From: Arenibacter nanhaiticus
GTDB lineage: Bacteria; Bacteroidota; Bacteroidia; Flavobacteriales; Flavobacteriaceae
Assembly (NCBI RefSeq): GCF_900141935.1
Contig: NZ_FQYX01000015.1
Coordinates: 28,981-92,980 of the forward strand
DNA length: 64,000 bases
Direction: 5' to 3'
Shown here: positions 1 to 8,768 of the stretch, piece by piece
Numbering within the stretch: the first letter of the stretch is position 1
Layout: every line of letters begins with the position of its first letter
Notes under the pieces: generated by a model
What the model was told of the DNA's origin: nothing
Seen by the model: only the letters and a program-made list of their open reading frames with translations
Database searches by the model: none
Made by a program: the position numbers and the translations under genes

Positions 1-16
1 TCTTAACGAAAAACCT

Positions 17-2080
17 CTAAGCTTTTTGCTTTTTAAACAGCTTATTGGCTTTCAGTTTCGACCAATAATCTTCTAAGTCCACTTTTACTTCCCCGGACAT
101 AATATAGAGTCCGATTATATTAGGAAATGCCATGGCTAAAATCATCATATCCGAAAAATCCAACACGGCACCCAAGCTTACAGAAGCCCCTATAACAACA
201 AAGACCAAGAACAACATTTTATATACAAACTCGGTTCTTTTACTTTTCCCAAAGAGGTAGGTCCAAGCTCTCATCCCGTAATACGACCACGAAATCATGG
301 TAGAAAACGCAAACAAGAATACGGCTAATGCCAACACATATGGGAACCAAGAGATAACACTACCAAAGGCATCCGAAGTCAATTGTGCTCCTGCCAATCC
401 GTCTACCTCGTGCATTCCTGTGAAGATCAGCACCAAGGCCGTTAGGGTACAAACCACAACCGTATCTATAAAAGGCTCTAACAAGGCAACAAACCCTTCC
501 GATGGCGGGTGATTTGTTTTGGCGGTACTATGGGCAATAGCGGCCGATCCTACTCCTGCTTCATTGGAAAAGGCTGCTCGTTGAAACCCAACTATTAACA
601 CCCCTATCACACCACCTTTAATGGCGCTAGGACTAAAAGCACCGTCTACGATAGCAGAAAATGCAGGCCCTATATTTTCAATATTAATGATAATTACTGC
701 CATGGCCGCTACAATATAAATAGAAGCCATTACCGGAACCACCCTTCCCGTAACCTGTGCGATACTATTGATTCCACCAATAATTACGACTCCTACAAGA
801 ATAGCTGTAATGATCCCAAACCAAAATCCGTTTCCTTCCAATGCCGGAAACTGGCCAGAAAGCTGTTCAAAGGATTGGTTTGCCTGAAACATATTCCCTC
901 CTCCGAAGGAAGCTCCTACTGCCAAGACTGCAAATAAACCGGCTAGCACTTTACCCAATCCTTTTAAGTTTCTTTTTTCGAGCCCATATCGCAAGTAATT
1001 CATAGGTCCGCCAAACACCCTACCATCGGGAAGGATATCTCTATATTTAACCCCTAGGGTACACTCGACAAACTTAGAGGACATCCCTAATAATCCACAA
1101 ACAATCATCCAAAAGGTTGCTCCGGCCCCTCCCAAGGAAACTGCAACCCCAACTCCGGCGATATTCCCGAGTCCAACGGTCCCCGACACTGCCGTTGCCA
1201 AAGCCTGAAAGTGAGTCACCTGTCCCGGTGCATCCGGGTCGTCGTATTTTCCTTTTGCCAACTCTAAAGCGTGTCCAAAGCCCCTTATATTTATAAAACC
1301 CATTCTTAAGGTAAAAAACAACGCCCCTACCACTAACCAAATAACGATAAAGGGAATAGCCTTTTCCTGAGGGTCTCCGTTAGGATGTGTTACAGCTACG
1401 GGTTCATCATAGGAAATAGCGGCCAAAAAATTGGCGCCTTGTTCGATAACATGTTCCATGTTTTCGGAATTATAAATAACACCACCTTCCTTGACCAAAT
1501 ATTGTAACCCACCATTAACCGGAGCCAAAATAGTCTCCTTAGCACCGCTTTTGTTTTCAATAATAGCGATAGGCTCTCCTTTTTTCACTTTACTTCCCTC
1601 TGGCCGCAACCATTCCTTAAGGGTGTACTTGTCTTCTACATCTGGTGTCCAATTAGGGATAGACACCCTTTTTACATCGGCATAGACCACAGGATCATAT
1701 ATCCCAATAGCTGCAAAAGGATCCCAAAACAGCACCGCCCCTAGAGCACTTACGGCAGGAGTCATAGCCCCATTGAATATTTCCGTGATCGCTTTGGCGG
1801 GCACCTTATAGGATTTGGTAAGTTGTGCGCCACTAGCATCTGAAATTAGGACTTCATAAGGCAAGCCTTCGACCAAATTTACCGATTCATTAGAATTAAG
1901 GGAGGTAGCCTGGTTGCTCCATTTATATTGGTAGGGAGGTGTGCCCCCCTCGACTTCAAGCTTTATGACTCCGTCATTAATCTTATTGGAAGGGTTTAAG
2001 ATAGTTTCCTTGACTTTAAGCTCTTGTGCAAACAAGGTTATGGAAAAAAGCAAAAAAACGAAAGACATGTATTTCTTCAT
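17..2080 (-). CDS. AgcS-family sodium:alanine/glycine symporter with exported N-terminal extension
   Basis: Predicted inner-membrane Na+-coupled amino-acid carrier of the AgcS (alanine/glycine:cation symporter) family. The core, about residues 243-680, carries family segments such as '[12 protein letters not shown]' and '[15 protein letters not shown]'. I start at the ATG at 2080, which gives a signal peptide ([19 protein letters not shown]); the longer frame opens with TTG and has no signal peptide. Residues 20-95 look like a SprB-type Ig module ('[13 protein letters not shown]', '[12 protein letters not shown]'). Residues 142-212 look like a lipoyl/biotinyl-like barrel ('[19 protein letters not shown]') but have no MKM lysine. 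At 687 aa it is longer than typical AgcS proteins. Transport family is secure; the substrate is inferred. Confidence 0.88.
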   Translation of the reverse strand: MKKYMSFVFLLFSITLFAQELKVKETILNPSNKINDGVIKLEVEGGTPPYQYKWSNQATSLNSNESVNLVEGLPYEVLISDASGAQLTKSYKVPAKAITEIFNGAMTPAVSALGAVLFWDPFAAIGIYDPVVYADVKRVSIPNWTPDVEDKYTLKEWLRPEGSKVKKGEPIAIIENKSGAKETILAPVNGGLQYLVKEGGVIYNSENMEHVIEQGANFLAAISYDEPVAVTHPNGDPQEKAIPFIVIWLVVGALFFTLRMGFINIRGFGHALELAKGKYDDPDAPGQVTHFQALATAVSGTVGLGNIAGVGVAVSLGGAGATFWMIVCGLLGMSSKFVECTLGVKYRDILPDGRVFGGPMNYLRYGLEKRNLKGLGKVLAGLFAVLAVGASFGGGNMFQANQSFEQLSGQFPALEGNGFWFGIITAILVGVVIIGGINSIAQVTGRVVPVMASIYIVAAMAVIIINIENIGPAFSAIVDGAFSPSAIKGGVIGVLIVGFQRAAFSNEAGVGSAAIAHSTAKTNHPPSEGFVALLEPFIDTVVVCTLTALVLIFTGMHEVDGLAGAQLTSDAFGSVISWFPYVLALAVFLFAFSTMISWSYYGMRAWTYLFGKSKRTEFVYKMLFLVFVVIGASVSLGAVLDFSDMMILAMAFPNIIGLYIMSGEVKVDLEDYWSKLKANKLFKKQKA

Positions 2081-2174
2081 AATTAATTTTAAAGTTTTGT
2101 TGGTTTTATTTATAAATTTTAACAATATCACAATAATATAACTCCTAATCAAATATTAATCCTAAGGATAGCCA

Positions 2175-3179
2175 TTAGATCTTAAACATTTCATTTAATT
2201 TTTTTATTTGTTCTGGTCTCCCAAGCACAATTACTTTCCCTTTTGGCTGTAGTTTTAAATCAGCCCCGGGGTTAATTATATAGTTGCCATCAGGCTCTAC
2301 ATAACCGATTATGGTACAGCCTGTCTTGCGTCTCAAATCTAGGTCGCGCAGGGAATTGTTTTCTATTTTGTCCGTAAAACTTTCTATGGCAACTTCCTCT
2401 AAGTTGGTGGTATCTTCCCCTTCGGTAGAAAGCTTGTCCATAAAGGTGATCAAATTAGGCATCACCACCAGGGAAGCCATATGATCGCCCCCTATTTTAT
2501 CGGGCATAATTACCTTATCGGCCCCGGCCAAGATCAATTTATTTTGGGAAGAGGTCTGTGAAGCTCTACTGATGATAAACAACTTCTTATTTAATTGCCT
2601 AGAAGAGAGCACTACAAAAAGGTTGTCAGCATCTTCGGGCATAGCTGTAATTAGAAATTGAGCCCTTTTTATCCCGGCATCGATCAACACCTCATCCTCG
2701 TTCGCATCGCCTTCGATAAATAAAACTTCATTCTCGTTCTTTAGAATTACTTCTTTATCCCTTTCAATGACCACAAATGGTCTCTTATAAGCCCTTAGTT
2801 TTTCTGCCGCTTGATTCCCATTTCTTCCAAACCCACAAATGATCACATGATTGCTCAAACTATTAATAGTGTTTTTCACTTTTTTTTTCTTTAAAAGTTG
2901 TAGTGTGTTTTTACTTAGGATATACTCTGTTATTACCGAAATCGCGAAGGCAAAAATAAATACACTAGAAATGATTAGTAATACAGTAAAAAGTTTCGAA
3001 GAAACGTCCAAGGGCCTTACTTCGGAAAAACCAACCGTTGTGACCGTGATAATGGTCATATAAAAGGCATCTACCCATGTATAGCCGGAAAGAAACCTAT
3101 ACCCAAGAACACCGATCAATAAGACCAGCACTAATAATGTCAGTGCTAAATATATCTTGGAACGAAAAAGTTTTATCAT
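2175..3179 (-). CDS. Potassium channel with TrkA-N (RCK) regulatory domain
   Basis: 334 aa, two-TM ion channel fused to a cytoplasmic RCK module. TM1 is about residues 10-30, the pore helix and filter 38-53, TM2 62-87. A Rossmann fold follows from about 109, with the GFGRNG nucleotide loop at 116-121 and an acidic residue at the end of beta-2 ('VVIERD') that favours NAD(H). A TrkA-C-like segment lies near 250-334. The filter reads TTVGFSE rather than the usual TVGYGD. It probably conducts K+ out of or into the cell with gating by nucleotide or another ligand; this is a family inference. It ends 94 bp after the symporter start and is read in the same direction. Confidence 0.85.
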   Translation of the reverse strand: MIKLFRSKIYLALTLLVLVLLIGVLGYRFLSGYTWVDAFYMTIITVTTVGFSEVRPLDVSSKLFTVLLIISSVFIFAFAISVITEYILSKNTLQLLKKKKVKNTINSLSNHVIICGFGRNGNQAAEKLRAYKRPFVVIERDKEVILKNENEVLFIEGDANEDEVLIDAGIKRAQFLITAMPEDADNLFVVLSSRQLNKKLFIISRASQTSSQNKLILAGADKVIMPDKIGGDHMASLVVMPNLITFMDKLSTEGEDTTNLEEVAIESFTDKIENNSLRDLDLRRKTGCTIIGYVEPDGNYIINPGADLKLQPKGKVIVLGRPEQIKKLNEMFKI

Positions 3180-3181
3180 AT

Positions 3182-3409
3182 TTACAGATCAAAAACCGAG
3201 GTCCTTTTGGTATATATCAAATCTTTAATTTTTAACCAAAAAGCTATGAACAGGTACAAGGCAAATCCAAATCCCAAGGTTACAAAGGTCAGGTAGATAA
3301 AGGTAGTTCGGACTACTCTGGTACGCATCCCTAACCTTTCGGAAATTCTACGACACACCTCAAAACCGCGTTTCTGAAAATAATATAATAACTTATAAAA
3401 AACACTCAT
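3182..3409 (-). CDS. PspC domain-containing small membrane protein
   Basis: 75 aa. It matches the PspC family pattern: an amphipathic N-terminal part ('GFEVCRRISERLGMRTRVVRTTFI') followed by one hydrophobic segment around residues 37-62. PspC proteins are small inner-membrane proteins of the phage-shock envelope stress response, although here there is no pspA or pspB nearby. It lies 2 bp upstream of the potassium channel gene and 9 bp downstream of the DUF2851 gene, so all three are probably co-transcribed. The function in this context is unknown; the family call rests on the short conserved segment. Confidence 0.75.
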   Translation of the reverse strand: MSVFYKLLYYFQKRGFEVCRRISERLGMRTRVVRTTFIYLTFVTLGFGFALYLFIAFWLKIKDLIYTKRTSVFDL

Positions 3410-3418
3410 ATTCAGTAA

Positions 3419-4702
3419 TTAAGGTTTTCGGTTCATTAATTGATTGCCTACCGCACATTGCAGACATTTATTTTTTGTACAGTAATTATTATATAACTCT
3501 AATATTCCTTGACTCTCCTTAGCCGAAGGCACTGTTATTTGTAAGCCATGGAACTTTGAAATTATATGATTGCTTTCTGCTTTTATTCCTGTTATTATTC
3601 TGAGGATCTGATCATTTTCTTCCTGCCCCAAATACTTGGCATAGGACAGTTTTAGCGGCAAGATAGTATTGATTACCAATAAATCTATAAATCGCTTCGT
3701 AAGCCTTTTTGGACTCTTTTTGGACAGCTTTCCAAAAGTATAATGGTTCTCCCAGTACGCATTGGCCGACACATTAAAAATTGTATAAAACTCCTCTATA
3801 TGGGAGGCGTTTATAATTTTTCTAAAAAGATTTTGGTGCTTCCCATACACCGCCGTCAGCTGTGACAGTCTAATAGTGGGAAAATTATGTGGCCTTAATT
3901 TAAAAAACTCGGCCTTCTGAAACGGCTCTTCCAAGATATTAAATTTTAGTCCTATATAATGGTATTCCTTTTTTAATAGTTCCAAGTACTCGTCTCCCTG
4001 AATTTCTTCAGACAACAATCCCGCCTTTCCCAACAAGAGAGCCTCTAGTTGCAAAGGGTTGTTCTGAATTTTCCTGATTATCGAAAAATCTAGTTCTTTT
4101 CCAATTCTAAAAAATATATCCCCATTTATTTTCAATCCAAAACTTTTGGCCAACAAGGCAAAAAATATAGCTTCCCAATCATTCTTAGATTGTTCTAGAA
4201 GCCCCATTACCTGCAAGGATTTTTGTTCTAGTCTCTCAAAATACAATCGTTCTATCCAATGGTCAAAAACAAAGGTTTCTATTTGGGCAATTGCCTTTTC
4301 GCAATTGATAAATCCATTCCCCTTATTGTGAAACAGTTTTTGATAAGCCGCTAGAATACTAGGCGAAATATAATCCTTCAGCACCAGGGTGGGAATCTCG
4401 GTGTTATTGTTACTGAACACAGCTATATCATCTTCCCAGACCACATGTAAAATTACATTGTTATAATTATCGTCTACTTCATGATGGTGTGCGTACCAGT
4501 CTGAAGATTTTACGTGTATCTCTACAGTACCAGCCCAAAGCTGTCCGCCTATTTCAATTTTTGCATTGAAAAAATCGGGACCGGATAGCATATTATGGAG
4601 GCCGACATCCACAATGGAAACCTCTTCATTTTTGGAGGTATACAATTCCTCTAAAGGAAGTTTTTTATATTTCCATATAAAATGCAAAAGGTCTTCGCGC
4701 AT
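3419..4702 (-). CDS. DUF2851 family protein
   Basis: 427 aa cytoplasmic protein with no signal peptide or membrane segment. It starts with the DUF2851 signature ('MREDLLHFIWKYKKL') and contains 'GPDFFNAKIEIGGQLWAGTVEIHV' split over residues 41-64, typical of this Bacteroidota family. The C terminus holds a small Cys cluster ('YCTKNKCLQC'), which could bind a metal. No biochemical role is established for the family as far as I know. ATG at 4702 is the only reasonable start. It is the first gene of a minus-strand group with the PspC and channel genes downstream. Confidence 0.85.
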   Translation of the reverse strand: MREDLLHFIWKYKKLPLEELYTSKNEEVSIVDVGLHNMLSGPDFFNAKIEIGGQLWAGTVEIHVKSSDWYAHHHEVDDNYNNVILHVVWEDDIAVFSNNNTEIPTLVLKDYISPSILAAYQKLFHNKGNGFINCEKAIAQIETFVFDHWIERLYFERLEQKSLQVMGLLEQSKNDWEAIFFALLAKSFGLKINGDIFFRIGKELDFSIIRKIQNNPLQLEALLLGKAGLLSEEIQGDEYLELLKKEYHYIGLKFNILEEPFQKAEFFKLRPHNFPTIRLSQLTAVYGKHQNLFRKIINASHIEEFYTIFNVSANAYWENHYTFGKLSKKSPKRLTKRFIDLLVINTILPLKLSYAKYLGQEENDQILRIITGIKAESNHIISKFHGLQITVPSAKESQGILELYNNYCTKNKCLQCAVGNQLMNRKP

Positions 4703-4770
4703 AATCCAAATTAAGGAAAAAAATTATACAAGATACATTTTCCTGGAAATTAAGATTATTTGATCGACTA

Positions 4771-4804
4771 AAAATAAAAAGAGGCTGCCTTATGGGGCAA
4801 CCTC
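4771..4804 (-). terminator. Rho-independent terminator of the rhodanese gene
   Basis: Read on the minus strand, GAGGTTGCC and GGCAGCCTC form a 9-bp stem with one G-T pair and a six-base loop, followed at once by a T-rich run (TTTTTATTTTT). It lies 16 bp past the rhodanese stop codon. Confidence 0.8.
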
Positions 4805-4819
4805 TATATATTTTAAAAA

Positions 4820-5131
4820 CTACTCTACTACTTCTCCCTGCCAGTTCATAAAACCACCTTCTAAGTTAAAGGCGTTTTCAAAACCTAATTGGTTCATTAA
4901 AGCACATGCCTGACCGCTTCGGTTACCAGACCTGCAATACACATAATAGTTTTTGGTCTTATCCAATTTCTCTAATTCGTCAATAAATGTTTGTCCTAAA
5001 TAAATATCGATATGGATAGAATTCGGAATATATCCTTCCTCTACTTCCTCCTGGGTCCTAACATCCAATATCAATGCATTATTGTCGCTCTCTAATTGCG
5101 AACTCCACTCTTCTTGGGATAAATCTGCCAT
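4820..5131 (-). CDS. Rhodanese-like domain protein
   Basis: 103 aa single rhodanese domain, probably cytoplasmic. The active-site loop is CRSGNR at residues 66-71, with Cys66 able to form the persulfide and an Arg at the last loop position; 'LDVRTQEEVEEGYIPNSIHI' at 22-41 is the CH2A-type motif. Such proteins move sulfane sulfur or reduce reactive sulfur species; the acceptor is unknown here. I chose the ATG at 5131 because the product then begins MADLSQEEW, normal for the family; the frame extends to 5155 with poor residues. It stands alone on the minus strand with its own terminator. Confidence 0.87.
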   Translation of the reverse strand: MADLSQEEWSSQLESDNNALILDVRTQEEVEEGYIPNSIHIDIYLGQTFIDELEKLDKTKNYYVYCRSGNRSGQACALMNQLGFENAFNLEGGFMNWQGEVVE

Positions 5132-5312
5132 TACTTTTTTTAATTTAAAGGTCAAATTTAAGTTTTTCCAAAACTACATCCAATATTTAAGCGATAAATC
5201 AAAGCACTCTTTTAATTTACTGTTAAGACTTGGTAAAACAATAGTTACCACCGTTTATTCATAAATAATTGTTAAATACACAAAAGCCCCCCTACAATCC
5301 ATTTATTCGCTA

Positions 5313-5337
5313 TACATTTGTATATACAACTATTGTA
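5313..5337 (+). promoter_or_regulatory. -7 box and palindromic operator candidate before the MarR gene
   Basis: TACATTTG at 5313-5320 fits the Bacteroidota -7 box TAnnTTTG. It overlaps a perfect 12-bp palindrome TTGTATATACAA (5318-5329), and a second half-site TTGTA follows at 5333-5337, just before the ATG at 5343. A dyad over the start region of a MarR gene suggests autorepression. I found no good -33 TTTG at the usual spacing. Confidence 0.5.
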
Positions 5338-5342
5338 TCGAC

Positions 5343-5789
5343 ATGAATGTAGAACAAATAATAAAAACAGAAAAACAACTTCCTTTGGAGGGCAGGACAC
5401 TTATTCATATAAGTCTAGTTCAGAATAAGATCAATGAAGTTATGATAAATAGTTTAAAACCACATGATGTTTCGCCCCAACAATTTAATGTCCTTAGGAT
5501 ATTAAGAGGCCAAAAAGGGAATCCGGCGAACTTATCTACCCTAAACGAACGTATGGTGACCAAAATGAGCAACACTACAAGATTGGTCGATAAGTTGATC
5601 ACAAAGGGTTTTGTCAATCGTACTGTATGTGAATCGAACAGACGGAAGATAGAAATAAACATTACCCCAGAAGGGCTAGAGGCCTTGTCCGAAATGGATG
5701 TTGCCATAAAGGCCGCGGAAAAAGAATTGTTAAAAAACTTCACAAACGAAGACCTAGTTTTATTAAACAACTTTTTAGACAAATTTTAA
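5343..5789 (+). CDS. MarR family transcriptional regulator
   Basis: 148 aa winged helix-turn-helix protein of the MarR family. The central DNA-binding part is residues 40-105, with the recognition region 'MVTKMSNTTRLVDKLITKGFV' (19 residues around 74-94) and the wing containing 'ESNRRKIEINITPEG'. Flanking helices would form the dimer interface. It is followed after 12 bp by a nitroreductase and then by YceI, which points to a regulator of a small redox or electrophile response operon. The dyad at 5318-5337 is a likely binding site. The ligand cannot be told from sequence. Confidence 0.9.
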   Translation: MNVEQIIKTEKQLPLEGRTLIHISLVQNKINEVMINSLKPHDVSPQQFNVLRILRGQKGNPANLSTLNERMVTKMSNTTRLVDKLITKGFVNRTVCESNRRKIEINITPEGLEALSEMDVAIKAAEKELLKNFTNEDLVLLNNFLDKF

Positions 5790-5801
5790 ACCAACAATAT
5801 A

Positions 5802-6434
5802 ATGAGTAATTACATAGACAATTTAAACTGGCGTTATGCCACCAAAAAATTCGATATTTCTAAAAAAGTGTCTTTTGAGGATTTAGAATTATTGACCCAG
5901 GCAATAACTTTAAGTCCGTCTTCTTATGGATTGCAGCCATACAAGGTTCTGATTATAGAAGACCAAGACCTTAGAAAGAAATTACAGCCGGCGGCTTGGG
6001 GACAATCTCAGATTACTGATGCTTCTCATTTAATTGTTCTTGCGAACCTAACAAATTTTGGAGAAGAACTTGTAGATGACCACTTGAACAATGTTAGCGA
6101 AACCCGTGGGATTCCGTCCGAAAACCTAGAAGGCTATGCGACTTTTATGAAGTCTAAAGTAGTAACCATGTCCGATGAAGACAAGGCTACATGGACCGCA
6201 AAGCAGGCCTATATTGCCTTAGGAAACTTACTTTCTGCCGCAGCAGATTTAAAAATAGACGCCTGTCCCATGGAGGGTTTCGATGCTAGTGAGTTCAACG
6301 ATATTTTGGGATTAAGCTCCAAAAATCTAAACACAGCAGTTATAGCAACTATTGGCTACCGCTCTGAGGAAGACGAGACCCAACATTATAAAAAAGTACG
6401 AAAATCAAAAGAAAATTTAATTACCTTACTATAA
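5802..6434 (+). CDS. Nitroreductase family NAD(P)H-dependent oxidoreductase
   Basis: 210 aa FMN-dependent nitroreductase-fold enzyme, close in length and pattern to NfsB-type proteins. The N terminus 'LNWRYATKKFD' supplies the usual Arg/Lys FMN-phosphate contacts, 'SSYGLQPYKVLII' is the conserved strand-helix, and 'AYIALGNLLSAAADL' with 'CPMEGFD' is the second FMN segment. It probably reduces quinones, nitro compounds or other electrophiles with NAD(P)H. It sits between marR and yceI in the same direction with short gaps, so it is probably under MarR control. The physiological substrate is unknown. Confidence 0.88.
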   Translation: MSNYIDNLNWRYATKKFDISKKVSFEDLELLTQAITLSPSSYGLQPYKVLIIEDQDLRKKLQPAAWGQSQITDASHLIVLANLTNFGEELVDDHLNNVSETRGIPSENLEGYATFMKSKVVTMSDEDKATWTAKQAYIALGNLLSAAADLKIDACPMEGFDASEFNDILGLSSKNLNTAVIATIGYRSEEDETQHYKKVRKSKENLITLL

Positions 6435-6466
6435 ACCTTAACACAAATAAATTAAAAATCAGAATT

Positions 6467-7045
6467 ATGAAAAAAAGTATCTTAAGCTTAGTATTAGCCG
6501 TTGTAACAGGTTTCACAGCAACAGCAGCAACACCGATAGACGGCGTTAAAAAAGAAGTTAAAACCGCTGAGAGCACTGTAACTTGGAAAGGATACAAAGT
6601 CACCGGATCTCATTATGGTACCGTAGCCTTGAAAAAAGGTGCTTTGGTTTTTGATGGCGACAAACTTACCGGAGGTGAATTCGTAGTAGATATGACTACT
6701 TTAATAGCTACCGACTTGGAAGGTGAGTATAGAACTAAATTGGAAGGTCACTTAAAATCTGATGATTTCTTTGGTGTTGCGAACAACCCTACTTCTAAAC
6801 TTATCTTTAAAAAAGTAAAAGCTAGTGGAAAAAACTCCTATAAAGTTACTGGAGATTTAACCATTAAAGGAATTACCAAGCCTGTAACTTTCGATATCTC
6901 TGTTTACGGAAACAAAGCTACTGCAAGCTTAAAAGTAGACCGTTCTTTGTACAACGTACAATATGGTTCTGGAAGTTTCTTTGATAACCTAGGAGACAAA
7001 ACAATTTATGACGAATTTGATTTGGTTGTAGATTTAGCTTTCTAA
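6467..7045 (+). CDS. YceI family exported lipid-binding-like protein
   Basis: 192 aa. A signal peptide (residues 1-22, 'MKKSILSLVLAVVTGFTATA') is followed by the YceI lipocalin-like barrel: 'STVTWKGYKVTGSHYGTV', 'FVVDMTTL', 'DDFFGVANNPTSKLIF' and 'GDLTIKGITKPVTF' are family blocks. YceI proteins bind isoprenoid or amphiphilic molecules in the periplasm; no catalytic role is known. It is the last gene after marR and the nitroreductase and is closed by a strong terminator, so the three genes form one unit isolated from the trp operon downstream. Confidence 0.9.
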   Translation: MKKSILSLVLAVVTGFTATAATPIDGVKKEVKTAESTVTWKGYKVTGSHYGTVALKKGALVFDGDKLTGGEFVVDMTTLIATDLEGEYRTKLEGHLKSDDFFGVANNPTSKLIFKKVKASGKNSYKVTGDLTIKGITKPVTFDISVYGNKATASLKVDRSLYNVQYGSGSFFDNLGDKTIYDEFDLVVDLAF

Positions 7046-7070
7046 GACCATCTTATATATGAATGTTTTA

Positions 7071-7094
7071 AACCTCACTTTTGTGAGGTTTTTT
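7071..7094 (+). terminator. Rho-independent terminator after yceI
   Basis: AACCTCAC (7071-7078), loop TTTT, GTGAGGTT (7083-7090), then a T run. It separates the marR-nitroreductase-yceI unit from the trp leader. Confidence 0.88.
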
Positions 7095-7114
7095 ATTTAA
7101 TTACATAACATTGA

Positions 7115-7145
7115 TTTGTAATTAAGAAATTCATCCTTATATTTG
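7115..7145 (+). promoter_or_regulatory. trp operon promoter (TTTG-N19-TATATTTG)
   Basis: TTTG at 7115-7118 and TATATTTG at 7138-7145, spaced by 19 bp, match the Bacteroidota sigma-ABfA promoter consensus fully. Transcription would be expected to start a few bases past 7145, that is at or next to the leader peptide ATG at 7151. Confidence 0.75.
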
Positions 7146-7150
7146 ACGCA

Positions 7151-7207
7151 ATGAAGAACAGAATATCAAATACTTGGTGGTGGACTAACTTACGGCAAAC
7201 ATCGTGA
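7151..7207 (+). CDS. trpL: trp operon leader peptide
   Basis: An 18-codon ORF, MKNRISNTWWWTNLRQTS, with three consecutive TGG codons at 7175-7183. It lies between the trp promoter and a rho-independent terminator, 116 bp ahead of trpE. This is the classic arrangement of a ribosome-mediated tryptophan attenuator: shortage of charged tRNA-Trp stalls the ribosome on the TGG run and lets the antiterminator form. The ATG is only 5 bases past the -7 box, so the mRNA is probably leaderless or nearly so. The three Trp codons in 18 make chance unlikely. Confidence 0.85.
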   Translation: MKNRISNTWWWTNLRQTS

Positions 7208-7235
7208 GCAAAGCATCATTGTAGTTAAACTATAG

Positions 7236-7266
7236 AAAAAGGCTTGTCATCACGACAAGCCTTTTT
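7236..7266 (+). terminator. trp attenuator terminator with alternative antiterminator arm
   Basis: GGCTTGTC (7241-7248) and GACAAGCC (7254-7261) pair around a five-base loop; flanking A5 and T6 runs extend the stem and supply the termination tract. The segment 7203-7214 (CGTGAGCAAAGC), which spans the leader stop codon, can pair with 7242-7254 through about 11 base pairs with bulges. That would block the terminator. A ribosome resting at the leader stop would cover this arm and favour termination. Confidence 0.85.
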
Positions 7267-7322
7267 TCGTTTTAAAAATAAAATCACAGAGCAACAGCAA
7301 TAACATCGAATAAAACCAACAC

Positions 7323-8720
7323 ATGAAGTACCCATTACATTCTCATCACAAAAAAATCCTTGCAGACACCATTACCCCTGTAAGTGTATATCTTAAAATA
7401 AGGGACAGATTCCCCAATAGTATTCTATTGGAAAGTAGCGATTACCATGCTAATGACAATAGTTTTTCATACATCTGCTGTAACCCCATTGCTTCTATTA
7501 GGGTAGAAAACGAATTGGTAATACAACAGTTCCCCGACGGCAGGTCTGAAGAGATCCGCATAGACAAGGACACCAATATTCCAAGGATACTGCACGATTT
7601 CAGTCGAAAATTTGAAGCGGACACCAACGATTTTAAATTTATCAACAATGGTTTGTTCGGGTATATGTCCTATAACGCGGTGCGATATTATGAAGACCTA
7701 GAAATTTCAAAAAAACCGGATTCTTTGGAGATCCCGGATATCTATTATGCGGTTTATCAAAATATCATCGCCATCAACCACTTTAAGAACGAGGCTTATA
7801 TTTTTGCCCATTGCTATAAATCGGAAAATAATATTTCTGAAATACAACAAATCTTAAGTGCCAAAACCTTCGCTTCCTATAATTTCTCTAAAGAAGGCCT
7901 TCCTGTATCTAACTTAAAAGACGAGGAGTTTATAGCCCAAGTAGCAATGGCAAAAAAACACTGTCAACGCGGCGATGTTTTTCAATTGGTACTCTCCAGA
8001 AGGTTTTCCCAAGATTTTAAGGGAGACGAATTTAATGTGTATAGGGCCTTGCGCTCCATAAACCCTTCTCCTTATTTGTTTTATTTCGACTATGGCGATT
8101 TCAAAATTTTCGGAAGTTCCCCAGAAGCCCAATTGATCGTAAAGGAAGGCAAGGCCGAGATTCACCCCATAGCAGGTACCTTTAAAAGAACCGGTAATGA
8201 TGAGCAGGATGCAGAACTTGCCAAACAATTACGGGCCGATGACAAGGAAAATAGCGAGCATGTTATGTTGGTAGATCTGGCCAGGAACGACCTCAGTAGA
8301 AATGGCAGCGAGGTAGCCGTGGAAAAATATAGGGAGGTACAATTTTTCTCGCATGTTATTCACTTGGTTTCAAAAGTTTCCGGGAAAATCAAAAAAGAAA
8401 TCTCGACCATGAAAGTCGTAGCAGATACCTTCCCTGCCGGAACATTAAGTGGTGCCCCGAAACATATGGCCATGCAATTGATAGAGAAATACGAAAAAAC
8501 CAGTAGAGGTTATTATGGTGGAGCCATTGGTTTTATGGATTTTAACGGCAATTTTAATCACGCTATCATGATCCGTACTTTCTTGAGCAAGAACCATCAG
8601 CTGCATTACCAGGCCGGCGCTGGTTTGGTTGCTGCTTCTAACCCTGCCGATGAATTACAGGAAACCTATAACAAACTGGGCGCTTTAACCAAAGCCTTAG
8701 AAATAGCAGAGACCCTATAA
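7323..8720 (+). CDS. trpE: Anthranilate synthase component I
   Basis: 465 aa chorismate-utilising enzyme making anthranilate from chorismate with ammonia from TrpG. The N-terminal domain has the LLESSD motif at 35-40, the region where Trp binds for feedback inhibition in this family. The C-terminal chorismate-binding domain includes 'IAGTFKRTGNDEQD', 'DENSEHVMLVDLARND'-like sequence and 'SGAPKHMAMQLIE', 'GYYGGAIGFMDF'. First structural gene of trpEGDCFBA, 116 bp after the leader peptide. The order of domains and the trp context argue against PabB or isochorismate synthase. Confidence 0.96.
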   Translation: MKYPLHSHHKKILADTITPVSVYLKIRDRFPNSILLESSDYHANDNSFSYICCNPIASIRVENELVIQQFPDGRSEEIRIDKDTNIPRILHDFSRKFEADTNDFKFINNGLFGYMSYNAVRYYEDLEISKKPDSLEIPDIYYAVYQNIIAINHFKNEAYIFAHCYKSENNISEIQQILSAKTFASYNFSKEGLPVSNLKDEEFIAQVAMAKKHCQRGDVFQLVLSRRFSQDFKGDEFNVYRALRSINPSPYLFYFDYGDFKIFGSSPEAQLIVKEGKAEIHPIAGTFKRTGNDEQDAELAKQLRADDKENSEHVMLVDLARNDLSRNGSEVAVEKYREVQFFSHVIHLVSKVSGKIKKEISTMKVVADTFPAGTLSGAPKHMAMQLIEKYEKTSRGYYGGAIGFMDFNGNFNHAIMIRTFLSKNHQLHYQAGAGLVAASNPADELQETYNKLGALTKALEIAETL

Positions 8721-8768
8721 TCCGATCATACATTATTGGCGGAACTATAAAACACAGAGATAAAAAAC

